Source: Pseudomonas nicosulfuronedens (GTDB lineage Bacteria > Pseudomonadota > Gammaproteobacteria > Pseudomonadales > Pseudomonadaceae). From it: 64,000 bases of DNA. The translations under genes and the position numbers were made by a program. Shown here in pieces: positions 47,106-55,651 of the stretch. The stretch spans positions 62,001 through 126,000 of the forward strand of contig NZ_SWDV01000023.1 in NCBI RefSeq assembly GCF_005877905.1, written 5' to 3'. The first letter of the stretch is position 1. The number at the start of each line of letters is the position of its first letter. The notes beneath the pieces are model-generated. The model searched no databases. It was not told where the DNA came from and saw only the letters and a list, made by a program, of their open reading frames with translations.

Positions 47106-47225
47106 GTGACCAGCTTTGCCGCTCTTGCTAACTTCTTCGCCGCCACCGCTTTCCTGACCGCGCCCGCGAAGGCCGACCCGGAACGCCGTGAGATCCGTGA
47201 GGCGAAAAAGAACCGTCGCAAGTAA
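47106..47225 (+). CDS. Possible small exported or basic peptide
   Basis: A frame of 39 codons starts at GTG 47106, with GGAG about nine bases before it. It has a hydrophobic N-terminal part (TSFAALANFFAATAFLTAPAKA) like a short signal peptide, followed by a highly charged tail DPERREIREAKKNRRK. The composition is unusual for chance translation, but the frame is below typical gene-caller length and the family is not recognised. Two hairpins follow its stop codon. Confidence 0.4.
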   Translation: MTSFAALANFFAATAFLTAPAKADPERREIREAKKNRRK

Positions 47226-47243
47226 AGCAGTACCCGCTCCGCT

Positions 47244-47287
47244 CGGCCCTTTTGACAGGGCCGGCGGCGGGACCATCGGTCCCGCCG
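47244..47287 (+). terminator. Tandem hairpins after the small ORF
   Basis: CGGCCCT/AGGGCCG (47244-47263) is followed without a gap by CGGCGGGACC/GGTCCCGCCG (47265-47287, 10-bp perfect stem, 3-nt loop). There is no T-run, so termination, if it happens here, is not of the simple intrinsic type. Confidence 0.4.
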
Positions 47288-47406
47288 ATTGGCTTTCCAG
47301 GGCCCTCCCGTGTTTTCATTGAATGCTTGTTCAAGGAAAATGTCGAGGAACCCCGCCCGTTTTGTCCGCAGCACAATCGCCTCCGTCCGTAACACCGCTC
47401 CCCTCC

Positions 47407-49371
47407 ATGCGCATGAACCCACCGGTCTTCTACGGTGCGGCTGCGCTGATCCTTCTCTTCGCCCTGATCGTCATCAGCCAGCCACAACAGGCCGGTGAAT
47501 GGCTGCTCGCCGCACAGTCCTGGGCCGCCGACAGTGTCGGCTGGTACTACCTGCTGGCGATGACGCTGTACCTGATCTTCGTGGTGGTCACCGCGCTTTC
47601 CGGCTATGGAAAGATCAAGCTCGGTGCCGACCACGACGAGCCGGAATTCAGCTACCTGTCCTGGGCCGGCATGCTCTTCGCCGCCGGCATCAGCATCACC
47701 CTGTTCTTCTTCTGCGTCTCCGAGCCGCTGACCCACTTCGCCCAGCCGCCGCAAGGTGAAGCCGGGACCCCGGAGGCGGCGCGCCAGGCCATGCAGCTGC
47801 TGTTCCTGCACTGGGGCCTGCACGGCTGGGGCGTGTTCGCCCTGGTGGCGATGGCGCTGGCCTACTTCGCCTACCGCCACAACCTGCCGCTGGCGTTGCG
47901 CTCGGCGCTCTACCCGCTGATCGGCAAGCGCATCAACGGTCCTATCGGCTACGCCGTGGACTGCTTCGGCATCATCGCCACGGTGTTCGGCCTGGGCGCG
48001 GACATGGGCTTCGGCGTGCTGCAGCTCAACGCAGGACTGGACTTCCTTTTCGGCATCGCCCACAGCCATCCGGTGCAGATGACCCTGATCGCGCTGATGA
48101 TGGGCGCGGCCATCCTGGTCGCCGTGTCCGGCGTGGACAAGGGCATCCGCCTGCTGTCGGACATCAACATGCTGCTGGCCTGCGCGCTGCTGCTCTTCGT
48201 GCTCTTCGCCGGCCCCACCCAGCACCTGCTCAACACCCTGGTCCAGAACATCGGTGACTACCTCGGCGCCCTGCCGACCAAGAGCTTCGACCTCTATGCC
48301 TACGGCAAGGACGGCAGCGACTGGCTGGGAGGCTGGACGGTGTTCTACTGGGCCTGGTGGATTGCCTGGGCGCCCTTCGTCGGCCTGTTCATCGCGCGCA
48401 TCTCGCGCGGGCGGACGATCCGCGAATTCGTCTTCGGCGTGCTATTCATCCCGCTGGGCTTCACCCTGGCGTGGATGTCGATCTTCGGCAACAGCGCGCT
48501 GGACCTGGTGCTCAACCATGGCTTCAGCGAACTGGGCCGCGTGGCCATCGCCGACCCGTCCATGGCGCTCTACCAGATGCTGCAGAACTACCCGGCCAGC
48601 CGCGTGGTGATCGCGGTGACGGTACTGGTCAGCTTCGTCTTCTTCGTCACCTCGGCGGACTCCGGCACCGTGGTGCTCTCCACCCTTTCCGCCCACGGCG
48701 GCAGCGCCGACGACGACGGTCCGAAATGGCTGCGGGTGTTCTGGGGCGTAGCCACCGCGCTGGTGACCGGCGGCCTGCTGTTCGCCGGCAGCATCGATGC
48801 GCTGAAGTCCGCCGTGGTGCTGACCTCGCTGCCCTTCTCGCTGATCCTGCTGCTGATGATGTGGGGCCTGCACAAGGCGTTCTATCTCGAGTCCCAGCGC
48901 CAGCGCGCGCGCACCCACTCGCTGGCGCCGCCGCCCTCGGCCAAGCCCGGCGGCTGGAAGCGGCGCATCTCCCAGGCGGTGCACTTCCCCACCCGCGACG
49001 AGGTGTACCGCTACATGGTCGACGTGGTCAGCCCGGCGATCGCCGCGGTCTCCGAGGTGTTCCGCGAGAAAGGCCTGCAGGTGGATTCGGACCTGGACCT
49101 GAGCAACCTGGAAATCGGCCTGGAGATCGGCCACGGCGCGCAGCATCCGTTCCTCTACCAGGTCTCGATGCGCGGCTACTTCACCCCCTCCTTCGCCCGT
49201 GCCGGCATGGGCGGGTTGCACCTGAAGAACCGCCGCTACTTCCGCGCCGAGGTGCACCTCTCCGAAGGCAGCCAGGACTACGACCTGATGGGGTACAGCA
49301 AGGAGCAGATCATCAACGACATGCTCGACCAGTACGAGCGCCACCTGCAGTTCCTGCATCTGGTGCGCTAG
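47407..49371 (+). CDS. betT: BCCT-family choline/betaine transporter (BetT)
   Basis: The protein of about 654 residues has twelve helices and the BCCT signature in SDWLGGWTVFYWAWWIAWAPFVGLFIARISRGRTIREF (about residues 312-350). A long hydrophilic C-terminal domain follows (about residues 500-654), as in E. coli BetT. It imports choline or a related quaternary amine by proton or sodium symport, supplying glycine betaine synthesis. The start is uncertain: ATG 47407 or 47413 lie just before the first helix, while an in-frame ATG at 47323 would add 28 poorly hydrophobic residues; none has a strong ribosome binding site. Confidence 0.9.
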   Translation: MRMNPPVFYGAAALILLFALIVISQPQQAGEWLLAAQSWAADSVGWYYLLAMTLYLIFVVVTALSGYGKIKLGADHDEPEFSYLSWAGMLFAAGISITLFFFCVSEPLTHFAQPPQGEAGTPEAARQAMQLLFLHWGLHGWGVFALVAMALAYFAYRHNLPLALRSALYPLIGKRINGPIGYAVDCFGIIATVFGLGADMGFGVLQLNAGLDFLFGIAHSHPVQMTLIALMMGAAILVAVSGVDKGIRLLSDINMLLACALLLFVLFAGPTQHLLNTLVQNIGDYLGALPTKSFDLYAYGKDGSDWLGGWTVFYWAWWIAWAPFVGLFIARISRGRTIREFVFGVLFIPLGFTLAWMSIFGNSALDLVLNHGFSELGRVAIADPSMALYQMLQNYPASRVVIAVTVLVSFVFFVTSADSGTVVLSTLSAHGGSADDDGPKWLRVFWGVATALVTGGLLFAGSIDALKSAVVLTSLPFSLILLLMMWGLHKAFYLESQRQRARTHSLAPPPSAKPGGWKRRISQAVHFPTRDEVYRYMVDVVSPAIAAVSEVFREKGLQVDSDLDLSNLEIGLEIGHGAQHPFLYQVSMRGYFTPSFARAGMGGLHLKNRRYFRAEVHLSEGSQDYDLMGYSKEQIINDMLDQYERHLQFLHLVR

Positions 49372-49393
49372 GTCCGGACTTGCACATGCCCTT

Positions 49394-49419
49394 GTAGGAG
49401 CGAGCTTGCTCGCTCCTAC
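49394..49419. repeat. Single REP element, family A
   Basis: GTAGGAGCGAG-CTTG-CTCGCTCCTAC is a compact single palindrome, lacking the spacer and second unit seen in the doublets. Confidence 0.85.
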
Positions 49420-49434
49420 GAAAAACCCACATGG

Positions 49435-49459
49435 AAAAGGCGCCCGCAGGCGCCTTTTT
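49435..49459. terminator. Bidirectional terminator between betT and the OPT gene
   Basis: AAAAGGCGCC and GGCGCCTTTT flank CGCA, with A- and T-runs on both sides. It serves the convergent betT and OPT transporter genes. Confidence 0.88.
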
Positions 49460-49476
49460 CACATCGAGGCGAAGGA

Positions 49477-51516
49477 TCAGCCGCGCGTGCCGCCCAGTAC
49501 CTTGCGGTAGAACAGCACGCAGATCGCCACGAAGACCACCAACCCCAGCCACTGCGCGGTGTCCTCGAAACTTCCCCCGACCAGGGCCAGGGGCGAGGCA
49601 GAGCCAGTGGTGCCGATGATGGCGGCGAGCAGGATGCCCATCAGGCTCTCGCCAACGATCAGGCCGGAGGCCAGCAGCACGCCCCGGCGCCTGGGCTCGT
49701 CGGAGAATTTCTCCGCGTCGACACCGGCTGCCGCGGCGCGCTTGGCCAGCGCGGTCTCCAGCAGCCAGCCGATCACCGCACCGACCACCAGGGTCATGCC
49801 GATGGTCGGCGGCAGGTAGATGCCCAGACCGACCGCCAGCACCGGCAGGCTGGCCTTGCCGGTGCGGCGCAGCAGCACGTCCACCAGGATCAGCGCGATG
49901 CCCAACGCCACGCCGATCAGGATCATGTTCCAGTTCAGCGCGTTGTGGAAAATCCCGCTGGCAATCGCCGTCATCAGCGTCGCTTGCGGTGCAGCCAGCG
50001 CAGCATTCGGGTCCATGCCCTCGCGCGGCAAGGCTCCGGTGAAGCCGTAGGCGTTGAACAGCAGCTCCAGCACCGGCGGGATCACCAGTGCACCCACGAG
50101 GCAGCCGACGATCAGCGCGACCTGCTGGCGCCACGGCGTGGCGCCGACCAGGTAGCCGGTCTTCAGGTCCTGCAGGTTGTCGTTGGAAATCGCCGCGATG
50201 GCGATCACCACGGAGGTCGTGAACAGCGCCAGGGCGATGGCCAGCTTGCCGCCCTGCTGGTCGAGGAAGCCGGTTTCCAGCGAGCCGACGCCCAGGATCA
50301 GCAGCGACACCAGGATCACCGCGATGATGCCGATGCCGGAGATCGGGCTGCTCGACGAGCCCACCAGGCCAGCCATGTATCCACAGGCGGCGGCGATCAG
50401 GAAGCCGAAGAAGAAGGCGAAGATCACGCAGACCGCCACCAGGCCCCAGAAGCCGAAGCCCTTGAGGTCCGGTGCGGCCTCGCCGAGGAAGTAGGAGAAC
50501 ACCACGAACAGCGCCACGAGCAGGAAACCGGCGATGGCGACGATCCACTTCGCGGAGAGGTCCTGCTCGGTGCGCAGGTCACTCACCTCACCACGCCCGC
50601 GCACGGCGCTCAGCGACGACCAGACACCCTGCACCATGGGTTTGAACAGGGTAGCCAGGGTCCACAGCGCAGCGATCCCGATAGTGCCGGCGCCGAGGAA
50701 GCGGACCTGGCTGCTCCACAGCTTGGTGGCCAGCTCCGGCAGGCTCTGCCCGGCGGCCAGCACGCTGTTCACCGAGAGCAGCGGCACGGCCACGCCCCAG
50801 GCGATGACCACGCCGATCAGGATGGCGATGCCGGCGGTGATACCCATCAGGTACCCGGCGCCGACAAGGGCCAGGGAGAAGCCGGTGGACAGGCGGAACG
50901 CCGCCTGCCCGGCGGTGATCCAGAAGCTGAAACCTTCGGCGAGCACCTTGAAGCCACTGCTGAGCAGGCTGAAAGCAGCGGCAACCACGCCGCCGGCAAT
51001 GATGTCGCGCAGGCCGGGGCCACCGGCTTTCGCAGGCTTGCCGGCTTTCTCCTCCTCCTCGTCCTGGCTGCCGACGCGAAGGATCTCCGCTGCCGCCACG
51101 CCTTCGGGATAGGGCAGGCTGCTCTGCACCACCATTACCCGACGCAGCGGAATGGTGTAGAGCACGCCGAGAATGCCGCCGATGGAGCAGATCGCCGCGG
51201 TCTGCCAGAACGGGAAGCCGCTCCAGTAGCCGATCATCAGGAGACCCGGAAGGATGAAGATGATCGAGGACAGGGTGCCGGCCGCCGAGGCCTGGGTCTG
51301 CACCATGTTGTTCTCGAGGATGTTGGAGCCGGAGAAGTAGCGCAGCACGGCCATGGAAATGACCGCAGCGGGAATCGACGAGGCGAAGGTCAGGCCGACC
51401 TTGAGGCCGAGGTACACGTTGGAAGCGGTGAACACCACGGTGATCAGCGCGCCGAGGATCAGGCCGCGAACCGTCAGCTCGGCGAGGTTGGACTCGTCGG
51501 GAATCCGTTCTTGCAT
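49477..51516 (-). CDS. OPT-family oligopeptide transporter
   Basis: The 679-residue membrane protein has about fourteen to sixteen helices and OPT-family features: LTVRGLILGALITVVFTASNVYLGLKVGLTFASSIPAAVISM at the N terminus, IPLRRVMVVQSSLPYPEGVAAAEIL (about 130-155), and LKTGYLVGATPWRQQVALIVG (about 450-470). It belongs to the bacterial branch that may carry small peptides or metal chelates, probably proton driven. The ATG at 51516 precedes the first conserved block; the frame runs on to 51573. Confidence 0.88.
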   Translation of the reverse strand: MQERIPDESNLAELTVRGLILGALITVVFTASNVYLGLKVGLTFASSIPAAVISMAVLRYFSGSNILENNMVQTQASAAGTLSSIIFILPGLLMIGYWSGFPFWQTAAICSIGGILGVLYTIPLRRVMVVQSSLPYPEGVAAAEILRVGSQDEEEEKAGKPAKAGGPGLRDIIAGGVVAAAFSLLSSGFKVLAEGFSFWITAGQAAFRLSTGFSLALVGAGYLMGITAGIAILIGVVIAWGVAVPLLSVNSVLAAGQSLPELATKLWSSQVRFLGAGTIGIAALWTLATLFKPMVQGVWSSLSAVRGRGEVSDLRTEQDLSAKWIVAIAGFLLVALFVVFSYFLGEAAPDLKGFGFWGLVAVCVIFAFFFGFLIAAACGYMAGLVGSSSSPISGIGIIAVILVSLLILGVGSLETGFLDQQGGKLAIALALFTTSVVIAIAAISNDNLQDLKTGYLVGATPWRQQVALIVGCLVGALVIPPVLELLFNAYGFTGALPREGMDPNAALAAPQATLMTAIASGIFHNALNWNMILIGVALGIALILVDVLLRRTGKASLPVLAVGLGIYLPPTIGMTLVVGAVIGWLLETALAKRAAAAGVDAEKFSDEPRRRGVLLASGLIVGESLMGILLAAIIGTTGSASPLALVGGSFEDTAQWLGLVVFVAICVLFYRKVLGGTRG

Positions 51517-51668
51517 GTAGGCAATCTCTTTATGAAGCGAAACTGCCAAAGCGTAGGACAGTGCGCCATCCACCGCGACCCAGAATGGCGACGAATGCGG
51601 TCTGCGGTGCGGCTTTGTTGCCTTAAGTCACGGGGATGACGGTAATTTCCGAGTCGCCGCGACGTCTG

Positions 51669-51743
51669 TAGGAGCGAGCTTGCTCGCGAACGGATTCCAG
51701 AATGACTCCAGAGTTATGCGGTTCGCGAGCAAGCTCGCTCCTA
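51669..51743. repeat. REP doublet, family A, downstream of tauD
   Basis: TAGGAGCGAGCTTGCTCGCGAA (51669-51690) and its reverse complement (51722-51743) are separated by 31 bp. It lies 32 bp past the tauD stop codon. Confidence 0.9.
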
Positions 51744-51774
51744 CAAATCAAACCGCCAATTCCGTGTGGCGAAC

Positions 51775-52611
51775 TCAGAACGGTTTGTCGCCCAGTATGG
51801 TCGCACGGTGCATCACGCGGCGCTGCGGGCGGTAGTCGTCCACCGCGTAATGCTGGGTCACACGGTTGTCCCAGAAAGCCACGTCGTTCTCCCTCCAACG
51901 CCAGCGCACGGTGAACTCCGGGCGAGCGAAGTGGGCAAACAACAGGTCGAGGACGGCGCGACTTTCCGCCGGTTCCAGCTCGTTGATGCGGGTGGTGAAG
52001 CCGTCACTGACGAACAGGGCCTTGCGCCCGGTGACCGGATGCGTACGGATCACCGGATGGCTGCGCGGGGGGTTCTTCTTGCGCGCTTCTTCGAGACGCG
52101 CGAGGTCCGCGTCGGTGGCGCCGAAGCGTTCCTGGGGGAAGGACTTGCTGATGTCGTGGGTCGCGGTGAGTCCGTCGAGCAACCGCTGCAGCGGTTTCGA
52201 CAGCGCCTCGAACGCCGCGATGCCACTGGCCCACAGGGTGTCGCCACCGTAGGGCGGCAGCTGCTTGGCGGCCAGCACGGCGCCCAGCGCCGGTGTCTCC
52301 AGGAAGGTGACGTCGGTGTGCCAGATGGCGTTGTCGCGCACATCGGTGACGGCGGTGTCGAGGACGATGACCTCGCGCTGCTCAGGCGAGCTGGGGTAGA
52401 TCGGATGGATGTGCAGGTCGCCGAAGCGCGCGGCGAAGTTCGCCTGCTGCGTCGGTGTCAACGGCTGGTCGCGGAAGAACAGTACGTGGTGATCGAGCAG
52501 GGCTTGCTCGATCTGGCGCCGTGCCGCGTCGTCCAGCGGATCGGCCAGGCGCACGCCGGAAACGATGGCGCCGAGGGCCGGGCTGATGGGTTCGATGGTC
52601 AGGGTGGTCAT
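51775..52611 (-). CDS. tauD: Taurine dioxygenase
   Basis: The 278-residue Fe(II)/2-oxoglutarate dioxygenase has the facial triad His98 and Asp100 in IWHTDVTF, with the second His in VTQHYAVDD (near 254), and an Arg in the C-terminal [11 protein letters not shown] segment for 2-oxoglutarate. It converts taurine to aminoacetaldehyde and sulfite. Last gene of tauABCD, separated from tauC by a REP-bearing spacer. Confidence 0.95.
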   Translation of the reverse strand: MTTLTIEPISPALGAIVSGVRLADPLDDAARRQIEQALLDHHVLFFRDQPLTPTQQANFAARFGDLHIHPIYPSSPEQREVIVLDTAVTDVRDNAIWHTDVTFLETPALGAVLAAKQLPPYGGDTLWASGIAAFEALSKPLQRLLDGLTATHDISKSFPQERFGATDADLARLEEARKKNPPRSHPVIRTHPVTGRKALFVSDGFTTRINELEPAESRAVLDLLFAHFARPEFTVRWRWRENDVAFWDNRVTQHYAVDDYRPQRRVMHRATILGDKPF

Positions 52612-52647
52612 GTTCGTGTTCTCTCGTGAGGTTCACGGGGAAAGGCG

Positions 52648-52811
52648 CCCTCTCCCCACCCCTCTCCTTGAAGGGAGAGGGGGCTTGTTCGGTGTATTCG
52701 GAAAGGGCGGTCAACCCCTTCAGCCGCGCAGACTCATCCATGAGGCAGAGGTATCGAAGCCACTCAGGACAGTCCCCTCTCCCGCTTGCGGGAGAGGGTT
52801 AGGGAGAGGGG
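52648..52811. repeat. Family-C repeat pair between tauC and tauD
   Basis: GCCCTCTCCCC...CCTCTCCTTGAAGGGAGAGG (52648-52682) and CCCCTCTCCCGCTTGCGGGAGAGGG followed by TTAGGGAGAGGGG (52774-52811) are related palindromes about 90 bp apart. They fill most of the 218-bp gap between tauC and tauD. A degraded copy lies inside the repeat at 18497. Confidence 0.8.
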
Positions 52812-52829
52812 CCTTTGCTCTCGGTTGCA

Positions 52830-53648
52830 TTACTCCCAGGAAGCAAACCGCTTCTGCACCCAGCGCAGGCCCAGCTCGAAAGTCAGTGCAATGGCGGCGA
52901 TCAGCAGAATCCCCAGTACCACCACGTCGGTGGCGAGGAACTGCGCGGCGGATTGCACCATGAAGCCCAGGCCGCGGTTGGCGGCGATCAGCTCGGCGGC
53001 GACCAGGGTCGACCAGCCCACGCCCAGGGCGATGCGCAGGCCGGTCAGGACATCCGGCAGCGCGCTGGGCAGGATCACGTGGCGCACCACCTGCAGGCGG
53101 CTGGCGCCCAGGCAGCGCACGGCCTGGATCCGCGACTTGTCCACACGGCGCACGCCGGCGGCGGTGGCGATCAGCAACGGCGCAAACAGCGCGAGGTAGA
53201 TCAGCAGCACCTTGGACAGCTCGCCGATGCCGAACCAGATGACGATCAGCGGCAGGTAGGCCAGCGGCGGCACCGGGCGGTAGAACTCCACCAGCGGGTC
53301 GAAGGCCGCGCCCACCAGCGGGTTGAGACCCATCAGGATGCCCAGCGGAATGGCCGTCAGTACCGCCGCGCCCAGTGCCAGCAACACACGCAGCAGGCTG
53401 GTACCGATGTGTTGCCACAACGACGCATCGACGTAGCCTTCGGCAAGCAGACGCTGGAAGGCTTCCACCAGTTGCTCCGGCGCGGGCAGGAACAGGGTGT
53501 CGACCCAGCCCAGGTGCGTGGCCAGCCACCAGAGCACGAAGACGCCGACGATGCTGCCGGCGGCGGCCCAGCGACGGTAATCACCCGGCACGCTGCGGGC
53601 TTTCGCCGCGGCGGCGGGGAGTTTGGCGGCGAGAGTTTCAGTGGGCAT
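52830..53648 (-). CDS. tauC: Taurine ABC transporter permease
   Basis: The 272-residue membrane protein has about six helices and the EAA-like loop RCLGASRLQVVRHVILPSALPDVLTG (about residues 167-192), which docks with TauB. It forms the homodimeric channel for taurine or sulfonates. ATG 53648 overlaps the end of tauB by 11 bp. The open frame extends to 53750 in overlap with tauB and is not used. Confidence 0.92.
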   Translation of the reverse strand: MPTETLAAKLPAAAAKARSVPGDYRRWAAAGSIVGVFVLWWLATHLGWVDTLFLPAPEQLVEAFQRLLAEGYVDASLWQHIGTSLLRVLLALGAAVLTAIPLGILMGLNPLVGAAFDPLVEFYRPVPPLAYLPLIVIWFGIGELSKVLLIYLALFAPLLIATAAGVRRVDKSRIQAVRCLGASRLQVVRHVILPSALPDVLTGLRIALGVGWSTLVAAELIAANRGLGFMVQSAAQFLATDVVVLGILLIAAIALTFELGLRWVQKRFASWE

Positions 53649-54429
53649 GCTCGGCCTCCGGTTCTTCGAGGAACTCATCGAGGAGGAGTTGGCGCAGACG
53701 CGCGAATTCCGGGTCGGACTTGATGCTGCGCACCGGCTCGCCCGCGGCATAGCGACGAGCGAAGTCCAGCGACAGGCGCTTGACGATGCGTGCCGGCGGT
53801 CCGTCCATCACCACCAGGTCAGTGGCGAGGAACAACGCTTCGTCGACGCTGTGGGTAATCAGGAACAGGCCCTTGCCGGTCTTGCGCCACAGGTCGAGAG
53901 TCAGCACCTGCATGCGCTCGCGAGTCAGCGCGTCTAGGGCACCGAAAGGCTCGTCGAGCAACAGGAAATCCGGTTCCACCGCCAGCGCGCGGGCGAGGCC
54001 CAGACGCTGCCGCTGACCGCCGGACAGTTGCGAGATTCGGTAGTCCGCGTGCTCGCCCAGGCCTACCAGCTTCAGTACTTCGTGGGCACGGGCATTGCGC
54101 TCGGCAGCGCCGACGCTGCGAATGCGCAAGCCCAGGGCGACGTTATCCAGGGCATTGAGCCAGGGCATCAGCGCGTCATCCTGGAACACCACGCCGCGTT
54201 CACCGCCGGGGCCTTCAAGGGTCCGGCCATCGATCTGCACGCGGCCGCTGTCCGGCGCCTGGAAGCCCGCCAGCACGTTGAGCAGGCTGGACTTGCCGCA
54301 GCCGGACGGGCCGAGCACCACCAGGGATTCGCCCTTGGCCAGGCTGAGAGTGAGGTCCTGCAGTACGACGCGCTCGCGTCCGCGCTGCTGGAAAGTGAGG
54401 CTGACCGCCTCGGCCGTCAGACGGCTCAT
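53638..54429 (-). CDS. tauB: Taurine ABC transporter ATP-binding protein
   Basis: The 263-residue ATPase shows Walker A GPSGCGKS (40-47), the Q-loop VVFQDDALMPW, signature LSGGQ (135-139), Walker B FLLLDEPFGALD and the H-loop ITHSVDEALFLA. It is the only ABC ATPase in the sulfur region that is visible here. The RBS CGGAGGG is strong. A REP doublet separates it from tauA. Confidence 0.93.
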   Translation of the reverse strand: MSRLTAEAVSLTFQQRGRERVVLQDLTLSLAKGESLVVLGPSGCGKSSLLNVLAGFQAPDSGRVQIDGRTLEGPGGERGVVFQDDALMPWLNALDNVALGLRIRSVGAAERNARAHEVLKLVGLGEHADYRISQLSGGQRQRLGLARALAVEPDFLLLDEPFGALDALTRERMQVLTLDLWRKTGKGLFLITHSVDEALFLATDLVVMDGPPARIVKRLSLDFARRYAAGEPVRSIKSDPEFARLRQLLLDEFLEEPEAEHAH

Positions 54430-54474
54430 GTTCTGCCCTCCGTAGGGTGAGAAGAATTACGTAGCGCTTTTCTG

Positions 54475-54546
54475 TAGGAGCGAGCTTGCTCGCGAACCCG
54501 CCTGAGCTTCGGAGCAAGCCGGGGTTCGCGAGCAAGCTCGCTCCTA
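54475..54546. repeat. REP doublet, family A, between tauA and tauB
   Basis: TAGGAGCGAGCTTGCTCGCGAA and its reverse complement around a 27-bp spacer. The repeat splits the tau operon between its binding-protein and ATPase genes. Confidence 0.9.
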
Positions 54547-54560
54547 CGAAGAACAGGACC

Positions 54561-55571
54561 TCAGCGCTGCCCGACCTGCACGCTCTCCGCCTGGCGCACG
54601 TACTCGGCGCTGACGTAGGGCGAGTAGTCCTTGAGCACGGACGGCACGCGTTTCTGCTCTTTCAGGAATTCAGCCGTACCGGCGATGTCCTTGGCGGTGC
54701 CGCCGCCCAGCAGCGCGGAAGACAGCTGCGCCTGGGCCTCGGGGAAGGCGGAACCGGCCAGCAGCTCCGGAACGTCCTTCGGATCGGCGCCGGTCAGGCG
54801 GGCGATCTTCTTCGCCTGCTCGGAATCGGCAGTCCATTCGGCCTTGTGGGCGTTGTAGTCGGCGAAGGAATCCAGGCTCACCTTGGCGAACTTGGCAATC
54901 ACTTCCGGGTGCTTCTCGGCGAAGTCCTTGCGGGCGACCCAGACCTCGAAGGTCGGCGCGCCCCACTGGCCCACTTCGGCGGCGTCGGTCAGCACCTTGC
55001 CGGACTTCTTGATCTCGCCCAGGGCGGGCGACCAGACGAAGGCACCGTCGATGTCGCCACGGCGCCAGGCGGCGGCGATCTCGGTGGGGTTGAGGTTGAC
55101 GATCTTCACCTTCGAGGGGTCGATCTTCCAGTGCTTGAGTGCACCCAGCAGGCTGTAGTGAGAGGTGGAGACGAAGGGCGTGGCGATGGTCTTGCCGACC
55201 AGGTCTTCGGGCTTCTCGATCTTGCTGCCGTTACGCACCACCAGAGCCTCGGCGGCGTTGATCTGCGCGGAGACGATGAAGGCCACGATCGGCAGACCGC
55301 GCGAAGTGGCGGCGGCCAGCGGGCTGGAACCGAGGTTGCCCAGCTGCACGTCGCCCGAGGCGATGGCGGCGACCACTTCCGGGCCACTGTTGAAGCGGCG
55401 CCAGTCGAGCTTCTCGCCGATGACCTTCTCGTAGGTACCGTCGGCCTGGGGCACCTTGGTCGGGTCGATGCCAGTCTGGTAGCCGAGGGTGATGTCGGCC
55501 TGGGCGGCGCCAGCGACGCCGACCAGGGCAAGCGCGGCCAGCAGGCGGCGCGGGGCACTGATGTGTTTCAT
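54561..55571 (-). CDS. tauA: Taurine-binding periplasmic protein
   Basis: The 336-residue protein has a signal peptide (MKHISAPRRLLAALALVGVAGAAQA) and a TauA/SsuA fold starting ITLGYQTGIDPTKVPQADG. It also has QLGNLGSSPLAAATSRGLPI and VGKTIATPFVSTSHYSLLGALKHW. It delivers taurine to TauBC. ATG 55571 follows GGAGCTCC; the frame reaches upstream to 55844 across the previous gene's end, not used. Confidence 0.93.
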   Translation of the reverse strand: MKHISAPRRLLAALALVGVAGAAQADITLGYQTGIDPTKVPQADGTYEKVIGEKLDWRRFNSGPEVVAAIASGDVQLGNLGSSPLAAATSRGLPIVAFIVSAQINAAEALVVRNGSKIEKPEDLVGKTIATPFVSTSHYSLLGALKHWKIDPSKVKIVNLNPTEIAAAWRRGDIDGAFVWSPALGEIKKSGKVLTDAAEVGQWGAPTFEVWVARKDFAEKHPEVIAKFAKVSLDSFADYNAHKAEWTADSEQAKKIARLTGADPKDVPELLAGSAFPEAQAQLSSALLGGGTAKDIAGTAEFLKEQKRVPSVLKDYSPYVSAEYVRQAESVQVGQR

Positions 55572-55651
55572 GTGGAGCTCCTGGGAATGCGTACGAAGGC
55601 GGCCAGCCGGGCCGTGACGGGCCGCTCCGGCGGAGCGGCGGCAAAGGTGGA

